Source of the DNA: Imbricaverruca yamaguchii | Lineage: Eukaryota; Arthropoda; Thecostraca; Neoverrucidae | Reading direction: 5' to 3' | Assembly: GCA_034440575.1 (NCBI GenBank) | Contig: JAOTOL010001621.1 | Coordinates: forward strand, 2,797,501 to 2,861,500 | Length of the DNA stretch: 64,000 bases | Notes under the pieces: model-generated | Seen by the model: only the letters and a program-made list of their open reading frames with translations | What the model was told of the DNA's origin: nothing | Database searches by the model: none | Made by a program: the position numbers and the translations under genes | In this document: piece after piece, positions 45,777 through 58,100 of the stretch | Numbering within the stretch: position 1 is the stretch's first letter | How the letters are laid out: each line of letters starts with the position of its first letter

Positions 45777-46193
45777 TTGAAAGGAAAGTGGGTTAAGTGC
45801 ATGAGAGCCCTAAACAAATTCAGAAGTCAGTTTGCGACTAATCTTTCGGGAGACGAGGTGTTCTCCGTGTCCCTGAAGCGTAGTGACCACGTTGTGAGTG
45901 ATGATGAAGCCAAGACCGGCCTTGATGACGAGACCGTGAAGAGAGCGCGAGGGCGACCAACTAGAATCTACGATCACCTCAGCGCCCGTTCTCAGCGTCG
46001 GGCATCCTCAAGAGTTACTCAACAGCACAGTTCTCTACAGCTCGTGGAGGTTGCTGCGTAAAGTGCCCGTGCTAAGAGTATGAAGGACGCATCTTTCGTG
46101 TTACGGCAGGTGGGGTCATCACCGAATCGGCCCAGCAAGATTCACGGGGCTCTCAGAAGCTCTGAAGTGAGCCAACCTGAGTGCATATCTTAG
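45777..46193 (+). pseudogene. Possible gene fragment with RGRP (AT-hook-like) and SxRSxRR motifs
   Basis: The frame MRALNKFRSQFATN... contains DDETVKRARGRPTRIYDHL and then SARSQRRASSRV. RGRP is the AT-hook core, and a RGRP plus S.RS.RR layout occurs in uncharacterised invertebrate proteins I recall but cannot verify. After a TAA at 46059-46061 the same frame continues for 43 codons (KDASFVLRQVGSSPNRPSKI and more) to TAG at 46191. The composition resembles coding sequence on both sides of the stop. This suggests a decayed exon or retrocopy, although sequencing error is possible. The function is unknown. Confidence 0.4.
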
Positions 46194-48137
46194 TGATGTA
46201 TTTTGGCGTAATTTCAGCCACTTAGGACAAGATCTGCATAGCCCTTATTATTACATTACAATTGAATTATCTTTGGTCTTTGGTCGCCCTCCCCCTTAAG
46301 AAAATTATGACTGCTCCTGGTGGGTAGTACCTTTGAATTAGCATAAATAGCTAACAGACTGTATATAATAGAACATAAATTATCATACCAGGCTTGTAGC
46401 CATGCCAGTTGGAGTACAGAAGAATATATCAGCCTAAAGGTAATGACACAAACTATCGAAAGGTAGCTTGTGGCAGTTCAGTTTGATATGCCTTTATGCA
46501 TCTTACAGTGCCCATCTAGGCACCTGGCTAGTGAGTAGCAAATTCCATAATTTTCCTGTGACTGGAACTATCAAAATCCCAGGAGTGCTTAAGTCATAAA
46601 GTGTCTAGACATAATAAGAGCCACCAGGACCCATCCAGTTAAGTCTGCAAATGGAAGATGCCATAAGCCCGGTAAAATAACCCACCCCAACCATCATCAC
46701 ATCCTAAAGAAACCATCCGCCAACGTCCCACACACCTATTAATGCATATCTACCCAGCTATTCAAGTCATATTCCCATGATCCATCTTTACGCATGTGGA
46801 TTGAGTGCCTTACCAAATTGTTTTCAAACTGCATCATTGCCTGCTTAAAGGGGTCTATGTCATGCACATTTATTTAGCATAAATCTCACCCCATCCATCA
46901 CAAATTAGAACTGAAAACAAGATTTTCCTGTCTAATAAATGTCCTCTAATTTTAAATACATTCAATGAGGAACTACTAACTGCTTCCAACGGAAACAGGC
47001 CAGAGACTGTGTCTGGCCCATTTCATGTCGCAAGAGGCATATCGCTTAGAGACACGTCCTTTTAGAACCGCACGACGACTGGTGCAGTGCACCAAGTAGT
47101 GACGCCCAGCGACCAGGCTTGGTGGCAATGGGACTGCCTACCGCTGCAAGTCACTAGGATGGCGCGAGCAGTGCACCACCCCGTGGCAGAAACAGGTCAT
47201 GTAAACCACAGCAAAGCACCAGTTGAATCACTGTGTTAGCAATAAGTCACAATGTTGCACGCGCATTCCGGCCAGGAAACAACGCCATGAAGCTGCTACC
47301 GCCCACTTACGTCACAACAGTTTACGTCATACTCTCTTACGTCATACTCACTAAGTTCACACCCGTTTACATCGCCAGTACTCTGTACGGATAGTGAGTA
47401 CGTCAGTTCAGATCTTACTAATGTGAACCTGAACATGACAAAAATACAATAAAAAATTGACTTAAAGTAAAGGGTTATAGCAAGATAACAGCTTGAACAG
47501 ATATTACTGCATTCAATTTTAGCCAACACGCAAGTTCTGAGTTAATACTCATTCTTTCTGTATATATGTTCATCATATTTGATGGTCTTGGCAAATTAAC
47601 GTCATAGAAGGTAAGGCGTATGACAAAATATTTGTAATCAGTTCAATCTGGAGCTATTTATATATTTTGAACAATGAGCATGTGTTAATCTACTATCATA
47701 TTGGCATATAAGGGGGCATGCTGCCTGGTGATGCTATTGTCATTAAGTCTTAAATTGCTGCCTGGGGGGGGTATCGCATACATCTGGTGTTGCTAAGATT
47801 TGCTGCTGCAGGGATGTTTGATAACTTCCCAACGAATGGTCTTGGCATGTGTTCCTTTTGCTTGGAATATAATCCTTATTCCTCTATCGTCTCATCTAAG
47901 CATACAATCATCTATATTTATGTATTAAGCTATGCATCTTAATAGTGTGAACTTTACCCCTCTAATTGTGTTTTTCCATTGTATTCTCCTATAAGTCATG
48001 TTCCCTCTTTTGGGTGCTTGCAGTACAATGTTCATGCACAATCATTATTCCAAGTTTTCCATTTTCAGATGTAATCACCATTTATAAATGGTTCTTTCAT
48101 TCAGAACAGAGCAGGCTCAAACATAGAAGGAGCTGCA
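46194..48137. other. Unassigned region
   Basis: Mostly AT-rich unique DNA. A small TTACGTCATACTC tandem is present at 47308-47350. No gene was recognised. Confidence 0.5.
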
Positions 48138-48981
48138 TTAACCCGCGCCGTCTTTCCGGTCAGATCCTCACATCCCGTCTCGGGATGGGGTGGTTAGTAA
48201 CTCACCTCTATAATACAAACTGAGCATCGCATGAACACGAAAGAGGTGTCATTGGAAAGCGCTCGATGGGTAGGGACCGGGGTCCACCCTCGAAACAATT
48301 TTCCCCAAAAAGTGACGTCACCAGGGGGGCTAGATTTTCATGACTTTTCGCGACATACATTATGTTTTTGTCTCTGGGGAGTTCATTTTGTGGGATATAT
48401 GAACTAACAAAATTGTATTTGGAATGAGAAAAGGACAGCTAAATCGACCAGGGCTTTAATATTTTTGGCCCCCAAAATAGAATAATTTTTTTTTTGAAGT
48501 TTCAAAATTTTGAGTTTTCGTGTTTTCTTTAATTTTCCTTTTCCAATCGGTAGAACAGACCGAGGAACGTTGTTGGAAGTCAAATTTCCCTAATAAAAAA
48601 TGCTTACTTTAGCCAGAATCCTCTATTTGAACTGCAATTTTGGCAAATACGCAAAACTTATATGTAGTCAAAAACGAAAACGAAAAAAAAATTGCACTCG
48701 TACGCTTTGTTGCATCCCTAAAAATAAGCAAATGCTGTAAGTTTCATTAAAATGTCTGTATCCGTTAAAGCGTGACGACTGGTTGAACTTTTTTGGAGGT
48801 GATCTCACTTGACCTTGATTAACTCGTTGACCCTAGATGACCTGACTTCAAAATTATGAAACAGCATGCCAAATTGATGTGGGAAAGGGGTATGCCAAAT
48901 TTGGGCGCGCTGCCGCGCGTCGTTCGTCCACTATCCGCGAAAAACCTGAGGGGGGACCACCCCCGAGACGGGACGGGTTCA
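48138..48981 (+). mobile_element. TTAA-ended element, family A copy A5 (reference copy)
   Basis: The left end is TTAACCCGCGCCGTCTTTCC and the right end is CCGAGACGGGACGGGTTCA (TTAA altered). The order along the element is CCCGTCTCGGGA subterminal palindrome, TGACGTCA near 48312, a long A/T-rich middle, the half-site cluster at 48799-48845, then CCACTATCCGCG and the terminus. 844 bp, non-coding. I use it as the reference for family A. Confidence 0.88.
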
Positions 48982-49089
48982 AATTGCTGGGGGATAATTT
49001 GAATGATGAGTGTTCTCCTCATGAACATATATTTTCACAATGTAGTTATCATACCTTGCCTCAACCACCAAACTTCAACACCGGATTTT

Positions 49090-49360
49090 CAGTTCTTCAT
49101 ATAGAATACAAAATCCCTCTATAATCAATTTGATGGTGTTCATTTTATAACAAGCTCTAGAGTTGATTGGTCAGTTATTTGTGCGGCAGAGACATGGTTG
49201 AAGAATGATTTAGAACAAAACTTTAGTCTAAAAAAACATAATTACTTTGCATCTAATAGAAAAGAAGGTGAAGATGGAGGCACAACAATATACGTAAGTC
49301 ATAAATATGGGGCTAGGGAGCGAAAAGACGTCGAGAGTGATAATTTTGAGACAAGTTATA
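49090..49360 (+). pseudogene. LINE endonuclease N-terminal fragment
   Basis: A frame reads VDWSVICAAETWLKNDL, then FSLKKHNYFASNR and GGTTIYVSHKYG. These match AP-endonuclease blocks of CR1/L2-like LINEs (VI..TETWL, GY...R, GGG..IYV). A related upstream block (LHIEYKI...NQFDGV) is one frame away. It stops at a microsatellite at 49357. The two LINEs at 22.7-25.3 kb and 31.5-33.4 kb are separate insertions. Confidence 0.7.
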
Positions 49361-49389
49361 TATATATGTATATATATATATATATATAC

Positions 49390-49441
<52 letters not shown>

Positions 49442-49453
49442 TGTGTGTGTATA
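49357..49453. repeat. (TA)n(TG)n microsatellite
   Basis: A TA block followed by a TG block, about 97 bp in total. Confidence 0.97.
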
Positions 49454-50204
49454 GGCAAGTTATGGATTCCTATCAAAGTAGCACGAACCACGTGGCTCTG
49501 CAGTCAACCTGAACAGACCACTATGCATTTCCATCGCCTTGTTAGTCCGGTGTAGCAATGCCTTCTGATCCCCACTTGTGTTCTTTCCACTATTCCGCTA
49601 AGTTTTTCTTTTGTAATGATTACAGAGCATATTCGCCTCCAGAGGGACTGCCCAGCTGACATATGCATGTCATGCCTCTCGAATTCAAACTCATCAGTCG
49701 GCGAGCATCGTGCACGTTGCAAGATAGCGGGACGGCGCCGAGCATCAATCGACTCCTCAAACGCCCTCCCAAATGGAAAACCTGATGGCTCTTTCAAGCC
49801 ACGTTGATGCCACTGCGTTGGGGCAGCTGATGACACCAGACAGCGCCGTGCCGAGATTGTCAATTTTCCGCATGACGTTGTCGTTGCTTTTTGTGAATGC
49901 CATTGATGTCAAGTGGAGGCAGTTTGCAGTAACTTCTAGTCCACTTTTCAATGCGGACGTTGTTGCAGCTGCTTTCCGCAGCCCACTTGGTCTCGGGAAT
50001 TATTGCTCAATTTGTTCTACAATGCAGCGATGGCATAGCCAGACGACAGACAGCATGTAGTTGGAGTATCTAGATCTTAGATGAAATTACTCGTCAAATA
50101 GTATAATGCAATAGTCCTCAACACAGCTTCCAGCAGACACCGCAAATTGCACCCGCCAATAGAGCCTAGCCGCCATCACCGCCACGTGCTGTAGCGAAGA
50201 CAGC
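49454..50204. other. Unassigned region
   Basis: No gene or element was recognised. Frames of up to 119 codons overlap on both strands. Confidence 0.45.
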
Positions 50205-50612
50205 GGAAGTCAACTTGCCATAATAAAAATGCTTACTTTAGCTAGAATCTTCTATATGAACTGCAATTGGCAAATATGCAAAATGCATATGTAGTCAAAA
50301 ACGAAAAATGAAAAGTTACACTCGTATGTTTTGTGGCATCCGTGAAGATAAGCAAACGCTGAAAGTTTCATTAAAATATTTGTATCCGTTAAAGCGTGAC
50401 GACTGGTTGAACTTTTGTGGAGGTGACCTCACTTGACCTTGACTAACTCGTTGATTCTAGATGACCTGACTTCAAAATTATGAAGCAGCATGCCGAATCG
50501 ATATGGCAAAATTTATGCCAAATTTGGGTGCGCTGCCGCTCGCCGTTCGTCCACTATCCGCGAAAAAACCTGAGGTGGGCGGTTGAAGCCCCCCCGAGAC
50601 GGGATGAGTTAA
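50205..50612 (+). mobile_element. Half-length family A copy A6
   Basis: Homology begins at GGAAGTCAACTTGCC and continues through the half-site cluster at 50421-50466 to GAGACGGGATGAGTTAA. The left half, with TGACGTCA, is missing. The left boundary falls at the same family position as in A7. Confidence 0.8.
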
Positions 50613-52232
50613 TCCCAAATAGATACTACATTTTCAAATTACTCGCCATCATTGGATGCCGCGAAAGAGTTACCCGTGATCGTCGGGTAGTTTTGTTTTC
50701 GGTCGGATGATTTTATTTCAGTGCATACGTGTATCTTCAAGAGTTTTTCTTCCAAATGTCATGCCTTACACCGAGCTCTTCCATGGTTGCAGGACGGTAG
50801 CTGGTTCAATTAATTTGAAAGGCCATCATTATAGTACCAGCAGGTCCCATTGTTTCAATCCAGAAACGTTTCTGTTGGTCTTCTCTGCGACGCTCATTGG
50901 CCTTGTCGTGTGGTGGATGGCCTTGCTCCTCCAAAGGGCTACTTCTTAAATATTTATACACTAAAATGTGATTTCCTTCAGAAAGAAAAGAAAAACATAT
51001 TGCTCTAAATGGACATATCGAATGTCAGCTGTTCAATTCCCCCCCCAGAGAAGAGGAAATTTTCCCTTCAGAAAATTAAGAATTTCTCCGACCCCAGCCG
51101 GTTGGAAATTTCCTGGATCCCCCAATTATCGCATTCATGCCTATGTTGAACCAAATGCGTGTCACCGATAGTTTCATATATAACTAGAGAGCTTATAACT
51201 TTAGCTTCTATATCCGCAGGGTTCAGGTACACAACACTCACAAGTCATACCAAGCGAATACTTTGCCAGCGTGCCAAGAACTGACAATTCGGCGTGACTG
51301 CGAGCCGCGGTCCATTTCGTCCACATAAACAACGGCGCGAAGGCGTCGCAGATTATCATCAGCTGACTGTCCATGACGTCCCTAGGTTACCAGCACAATT
51401 TGGAAACACGTGGATAATTTGAGTTCGATTTGCCGGAAATCATGGCCACAAGGCATTGAGCAATTAGAGGCTAGATTGCAAATTGATGCACTAATCAAAC
51501 CGATCTATTTTCTAAGTCGATGGAGCTGTGAACTGGTATCAAAAATCGAAACTAATCCACAAAGTGGGAATAGGTCGGCGCTTATCATGGACGATTTTCG
51601 CCGTACATACAATTACGTACCCATCGCTTTACTGTTCAAGTGTGCGCAACAGAAATTCGTTTGAAATTCGTGCACAAAGAAACGTCCATGATTCCGAAAT
51701 CGTCCATGGAAATCCCTAATAAAACTGGGAACTGTCCATGAGATTACCAAGTTTTGAGTATACCTTCCCAGCCTACTTCGTGCCATCCATGAGTCGCGGA
51801 GGTGTATGCCTTCCCTCCCTACCCCGTGCCACCAATGATTCACACAGGTTCACGCCTCCTCAGCCTACATCACACCACCGAGGAGTGATGCTGGTGAATG
51901 TTTTTTGCCAGGAAGTGAAATGATCCCATTGGATAGCAGGATAGCATCGAATAACATTGTGTATGCTTTCAATTCGATTCCTACCCAATGGGACAACAGG
52001 AGACGGAAATGTCCATATAAAACCTTATATTGTTCAACGACGAAAACGGAGTTTGTTCGCAGGACGTCCAAACAAGCCCGTTGATTTCATTATAAATCTT
52101 TGCGAACTTAAATTATGACAGGTGATCAAAACTGTCAAAACTAGTTACGGCCATGATAATTGTGTTAGTTATTTGGGCTTTAGGGCACATCGATTGCATC
52201 CGTCATGGAGCACGGGCATTTGAAGAATAGAC
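50613..52232. other. Unassigned region
   Basis: GTCCATG words recur at 51640-51740. Three degenerate units of about 55 bp (CCTTCCCAGCCTAC, CCTTCCCTCCCTAC, CGCCTCCTCAGCCTAC) lie at 51766-51890. The short repeat at 52158-52215 is listed separately. Confidence 0.45.
52158..52215. repeat. SINE-like short repeat, copy 2
   Basis: GTTATTTGGGCTTTAGGGCA followed by CATCGATT resembles the segment at 24052-24080. The two copies suggest a dispersed family; no A/B box pair was identified. Confidence 0.4.
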
Positions 52233-52248
52233 GTCACACACACACACA

Positions 52249-52284
<36 letters not shown>
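52233..52284. repeat. (CA)n microsatellite
   Basis: About 52 bp of CA dinucleotide with one CACT interruption. Confidence 0.97.
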
Positions 52285-52287
<3 letters not shown>

Positions 52288-52483
52288 GTGTTTACCGTGA
52301 CTAACGAGGACTATGACCTGGCGGTCACAAACGAGGACACCCTTTATTTACCACTGCAGAAGCATCGATTTCTTCTCGGTGATAGAGCAAGATCTGCCGA
52401 GTAAGATGAAGGGTCGATTTTGGAGGAAGTGTCCAATTGTTAGTTCCCAGTGTGGATTGAAATACCGAGGACATTGACAAAAC

Positions 52484-52665
52484 CGAGGACTTTGTGTGTC
52501 CATACATGTTTATCGTGAATACCGAGGACAGTGTGTGTTCATGCATGTTTATCGTGACTTCCGAGGACAATGTGTGTCCACATACATATTTATCGTGAAT
52601 ACCGAGGACAATGTGTGTCCAAATATGTCCATTGTGCACACCGAGGACTGTGGCCTGATGGGCAC
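52484..52665 (+). repeat. 39-bp minisatellite
   Basis: About 4.5 units beginning CGAGGACAATGTGTGTCC and ending TTTATCGTGAATAC. Degenerate relatives of the CGAGGAC word also occur near 52300-52340. Confidence 0.9.
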
Positions 52666-53760
52666 CAATGGCAACTTCCTTTGAAATGCGAAAGCAGTGT
52701 GTTTGGTTTATCCTAATAAGTGCATCCGTGTGGTCTTATGTGTCTGTGATAATTCCTCCGCCGAGCCCAAACAACCTATCCCAGCTCATGGGAAGATTCC
52801 TAAGCGTAGGACCGTCGTTCTAAAAAAATCATGGATTCGTATCCTGATGTTCGCAATCGTGTGGGAGGGAGGAGGAATGAAAGCAAGGAAATTTACCCAA
52901 TTGAAAAGCTATTAGATTCTTGTCACAGTTGAGCGAAAATTGTATGGTTTTTACACCACTGAAGAAGGCTTACATATATCGCTCGATTGTATATATATGT
53001 CGTTTAAATCACAACTGTACTTTAAGTCGAAATGCGTCCGAAAACCACCGGAGGACTAATTATCATGTGCGCAAACTGTACTCTTCTCAATCTCCACGTC
53101 TACGCTCCCTCCTGTGCCTTTCAGAGAGGCGTTGATTAACAGAAGCGTGGTCAGGATTCCATCCTGGGTATGCCACCAGCCAAAAGGGCCATCTGACCGT
53201 GGAAGATGAAAGGTGAAAAGCCTGTCCCAAAAAGTGTTTTTCTTATTCGTAGAGCGTGTGCTTTTCTCGATAAGGATTTCTCTACAATTTGTAGCACACT
53301 CCCTATTTTAGTGAATAGTCTTACAGTTGTTTTGACGTAGGGTTTGAGCATTTTCAGTAGGATATGCAGGCACGCGATTACGCTTGACGTGGGATGTGCT
53401 GGCCCTCGCCCCGCGCCCATTGCTATGTCAGGTATGTCGACGCTACTGTTGCGGGCCAGGCGTCCGATGTGATCTATGTCCAGTGCCCTATCCCTGTTTT
53501 TATATCCACTTCAATTACATATAATCGAGACTAATTTGAGTTGGTTGTGCTGTGGGAAGCAATGGTCCAAGATTCGCAATGATAAGTGTCGAGGAAACTT
53601 CGCCAATGCATTTCGAAGTAAAATATATCCTAAACCCTGAGTAGCATCGTGAAGGTATCAGCTACTTGCGGTTCCATTTCAATTCGCGATAACCAAATAT
53701 TGAGGAATCATTTTCCCTTACATCCTGACGATTAGCTGAGTTAATTCGGTCACACTGGAC
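52666..53760. other. Unassigned region
   Basis: No gene or repeat was recognised. Confidence 0.45.
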
Positions 53761-53945
53761 CAGGGGCGTCGCCACCGGGGTGGGCAGCGAGCGAGGGAAT
53801 TTACCCCCTGCCCTGTGGAAGACGGGGTTCCTGACATCTGAGGAGGCCCCGTGCCGGAAGCGCACAGAAAAGTTGAAGTGCTCTCTAGAAGAAAGGCTTC
53901 ACACTGAGGGTCGCTACCATCCGCTACCATATTAGATAAAAGCAG
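53761..53945 (+). mobile_element. hAT-like terminal fragment with internal repeat
   Basis: It begins CAGGGGCGTCGCCACC, the same start as the inverted fragment ending at 31418. Its inner part (GAAGTGCTCT...GGCTTCACACTGA) resembles 54335-54395, so two related copies lie within 600 bp. No complete element can be outlined. Confidence 0.5.
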
Positions 53946-54254
53946 ATATTTCTGTAGGAAGTCCCACAAAGCTTGAGAGATTTTGACAGCCTTTCAACCC
54001 ACCTTTCGGAGGGAGTCAAACACAATGTATATCGTCACACACCTTTGCGGAGGTGGCCCATGAGCCTTCGATATCTGGGTCCATCATCGCTTTCCTCATC
54101 ATCCTCCATCCTTCATGATCCTCCATTCGACATACGTGCCCGCGGTGTGGAAGGGCTTAAGTCTTCACACATTTCTGATTGCAGGCCAAAGCTGAAAACC
54201 TGGAGGCAATCCAATGCGCTTCGTGACTCAACCACCGCGCGAAAGAGGGGGAAC

Positions 54255-54395
54255 AGCTTCCTCTTACCGTGAAGGGGTGGGAGGGGTGTCGCTCCCCTGA
54301 CCTTTAAAGAGGCCCCTGCTCGGTAATACACAAAACATTTGAAGTGTGGTCTTCATGAGACGGCTTCACACTGAAAATCACAACCAATCAGAAAC
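54255..54395 (+). repeat. Second copy of hAT-associated sequence
   Basis: GAGGGGTGTCGCTCCCCTGA, AGAGGCCCC and GAAGTGTGGTCTTCATGAGA followed by CGGCTTCACACTGA parallel the fragment at 53761-53945 with substantial divergence. The terminal CAGNGG motif is not preserved. Confidence 0.45.
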
Positions 54396-54746
54396 ATAAC
54401 GTAAGTCAAAGCTAGTGTTTGTAGTTATCTCCACAACGATCTCAGAGGCTTTTGTTCAAGGTCCTTGGTTTTGGGATCCTTGTATTTTATGACAATGTGA
54501 AGGAAGCCATGCGTGCATTGGTGGAATATTGCATGTATTTCAGGGATGCACGGCCCTTACATGCAAGTGGGCGCTTCCTCATTTGGTTCCATGTTAACAA
54601 TCACCGGGCCCAAGGTAGGGGCTCACAAAGATAGGATAGGTACCCGTCTTAAGACGAGTAGCCTCCTATTTCAACACTGTATTTAAGGTCACGATTACTG
54701 ACCTAAGATCCCGATTGGGACCTATTCGCTGGTAACACTCAACCAA
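54396..54746. other. Unassigned spacer
   Basis: No gene or repeat was recognised. Confidence 0.5.
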
Positions 54747-55156
54747 ACGTTGTTGGAAGTCAACAACGTTTTATTTAGCCAGAATATTATATTTGAAGTG
54801 CAAGAGGAAAATATGGAAAATGTATGTGTAGTCAAAAACGGAAAATGAAAAATTCCTCCCGTACGTTTTGTTGCACCCATAAAAATAGGAAACTGCTGAA
54901 AGTTTGAACAAAATATCTGTATCCGTTAAAGCGTGACGACTGATTGAACCTTTTTTTTAGGTGACCTCACTTGACCTTGACTAACTCGTTGACCCTAGAT
55001 GATTTGACTTACAAATTTCGACATAACATGCCAAATTGATGTGGAAAAAGGTATCCAAAATTTTGGCGCGCTGCCACGCGCCGTTCGTTAACTATCCGCG
55101 AAAAACCTGAGGTGGAGGCCGTTGAAGATCCCCTACCCCGAGACAGGACGGGTTAA
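54747..55156 (+). mobile_element. Half-length family A copy A7
   Basis: It begins at AACGTTGTTGGAAGTCAAC and runs through the cluster at 54961-55010 to GAGACAGGACGGGTTAA. The left half is missing, as in A6. The junction includes a local palindrome (AACGTTGTTG GAAGT CAACAACGTT). Confidence 0.8.
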
Positions 55157-58100
55157 CCTAGTGCCACTGATGGAGGTTTCCTTAGCGTAGGACCACTATC
55201 ATCGAAAAACATACATTTGAACATTTGAAAAACATTTGAGACAAAAAGGTGTGGGGAGACAAATGATTGCGAGGCACAGTATCCTACTGAATAGTCATTG
55301 TGTTCAGTTCGCGTTTGGGCGAAAATTGTCAAGTTTCTAGTCTTCTATTGTGGAATTTGTGGGGTGATATCCCCCGTAGTTGCCATAATATTTATGCCAA
55401 GGTAGAGGAGCTAAGGCCTACGATATCGTTAATATTATGCTAAGATCATAACTGCATTTTCTAATTGAAAATAGCCTGAAAATACCGATGGACCCACCAA
55501 CCCACATGCTTCTCTTCTCGGCCCTTAAATCCGTACTTGCTTGTGTCATTTTTCGAGAGAACTTCATTCACAATGGCTACGCCATTGTGAATGAAGTTCT
55601 CTCAATGCTCATAAGCATCACATCACAGCATCACAATGCTCCATCTGCCATTACTTGATGGGGTCTGATCAATTTCGGGAAAATGCGGTATTTGACAAAA
55701 ACCTGACAGTGGAAACCTGACGCCAACATTTGGGTGGGTCCAGTTCACTGGAGGATACAGCTAACCAACTGACGGGCCAAACCCCCCCCCCCCATTTTCA
55801 TTGCAACCTACAACCAAAATCATGGATGGAGAAGTTAGAAGAAAAACAACTTTTAGTGTTGTCCAACACATGGATGCAGTGTGGCTCCCAATTTGGTTGG
55901 TAAAACCCTACTCACATGGCCCCACGTTGAGAGAACAAAGTGTTGGTGGGGCGGAGGTAAATGTAGTCGGACTGAGACTACACCAAAGATGTAGGAAACT
56001 CAGTCTTCGCATATGGCCTCATTTTTTCTCGGATTTATTGCACTTCACATTGAACATGGGAATTAACGACATGAGAATCTACAGAAATCATTACAAATGA
56101 TGAATACTTGACGGCAGTAGCAATGACTGAGCATTGCACAACTTTAGGTCCCGTCCTTTGCGCACAAGGGTGTACCCCTAACAGTCAAACAAAAATCATT
56201 CTGGATGCATCTTGCTTCAATTGCCCTTGATAACGTAAGCATGCATACAAAATTGCACGTCGATCCAACAAAATGTAGAAGTGACGACAAAGGTAGTGTA
56301 TTTGCTGCCGTAGCCTACGGGTTCTAAATAAAAGGCTCGTGGTCCAGTAGCAGGTTTTATACAAGAGTACTGAGGAATCGACTTTAACACATTATGTGTA
56401 TCGAAGTTTCGTCGGTTTTTAGCGAACCTGTGAACGTTCCATGGCTTAAATTGTTGCGTCATCTGCTTGGTTTCAGATCCTCGTTCTAGGTAGTGACAAC
56501 GTACACTATGCATGATAAAACGTGTGCATAACGGTCATGGGTAAAGGCGGACAGCTGTCCCCATGGCATGCTTCCTGTTGCGCACAATGGATGCCGGCAA
56601 CTGGATGAGCCCCAGCACAACCCCACTGCATGTGCCGACTTTGGGGCATGCTTTCTGAAATTGGTCGCGGTATCGCGCAAGGTGCAAGAACAAGTGCAAG
56701 ATAGGTGCAAGATAACTTAGCAATCGTAAGTCGTGCAACTTGTATAGGCATACAAAAAAGAGATGAAACGTGAATATATATGATCTGTCGAGGTTATTTC
56801 TTTAGCTATCTTATTAAGAAAGTTGCAACGAGCCAGGATCCTTGGATATAAACCTCGTAAGGTGGAGTGACAACAAGCGAAATTTGTGACGACGTCTATA
56901 GTGTGTCGGATCGACAATAATTATATGCGAAAATGTGTCTTGGTAATGATGATCAAAGCAAAAAGTAACCCGAGGGATTTAATTTTCCAGTTGTTTGTCT
57001 CGGTTGTTGTAATTTTCGTTTGGTTTTCCGACTTATTGTGACACTTTATTGCGCGCGTAAATATTGGTATTTTCTTTAGACATGCCGGTTTTGGGGCATT
57101 CTACGTGGGTTCTTCAGATAATTCCAAATGGAATCAGAGGGTTCTGCTGATGTTTGTATTCGTTTCATAGTAGGTGTATCATTGCCACGCGAAGTCTTTA
57201 AACAAAGGCACCACCTTCAGGAATTTCGCGTTTAAGCAAAGGAAGCTCAGCTGACTGATTTTTGTTTCGTTCAGGCGCACGCGAGACGCACAGAAAAGGT
57301 AAACGTCTGGTTTGAACAGACTTGTATGGATAATATTGCATCCTCCATAGTTTGGTGTGCTGCTATAAGAACACACCATATTTAGCAATGTTTGTGAGTC
57401 TCGAAAAGTCAGATTACCAAGCCCAACGTGTTTGTCAGCAAAATCATGGTGTCTAGAATTAAGAGCAAGCAAAGGTTTGGCGCCAACATGCCCACTGCAA
57501 AATCGTCCTGTGCTCAGGCTATTGGAGCGATCGGGATGACGCTGCCCATTTTCATGGGGCTACTCAGCACCAGAGGTTCTAAATAGAGGGAGGGACACTT
57601 GGGCATGTGCCCCCCCAATCCAAAGAAGTGTGACGACTCTGACCCGGGAAAAACACCCACGATGGACTGCAATGCACCACGTCCCCCAATCGTTCAGCAT
57701 ATTATTGTTCAAGCTAAAGATACCCCTACCAGGGGAATAGGTGCCCACTTTAGACGAAGGGCGGCTATTGAGAGGAATAAATGTCCCTTTTGTATGTACC
57801 GGTGTACCCATTCACCTTCCTCAGCTCAGCAAATTGTCAGTCTAAGGCCCCCACCCCCTACGGATTTTAACAGTGGCTCCCATCCGAGGAAATGGCGCGC
57901 CTCCAAACTATTCCAAGCGCCCCTAATTACAAAGAGTTGCACGCCTTGATGAAAGAATAGCATGGTCTGAGCTTGGCGTTGATATGTGGTAATTACTCCG
58001 AATGGTGGCTCTTTGAATGTTTGGGAACATTTCTGTGCTTGTCCAGTTTGGAGTCAAGGACCGACGATCTTTTCCTCAAATTTGTTTCAAGATATGCAAA

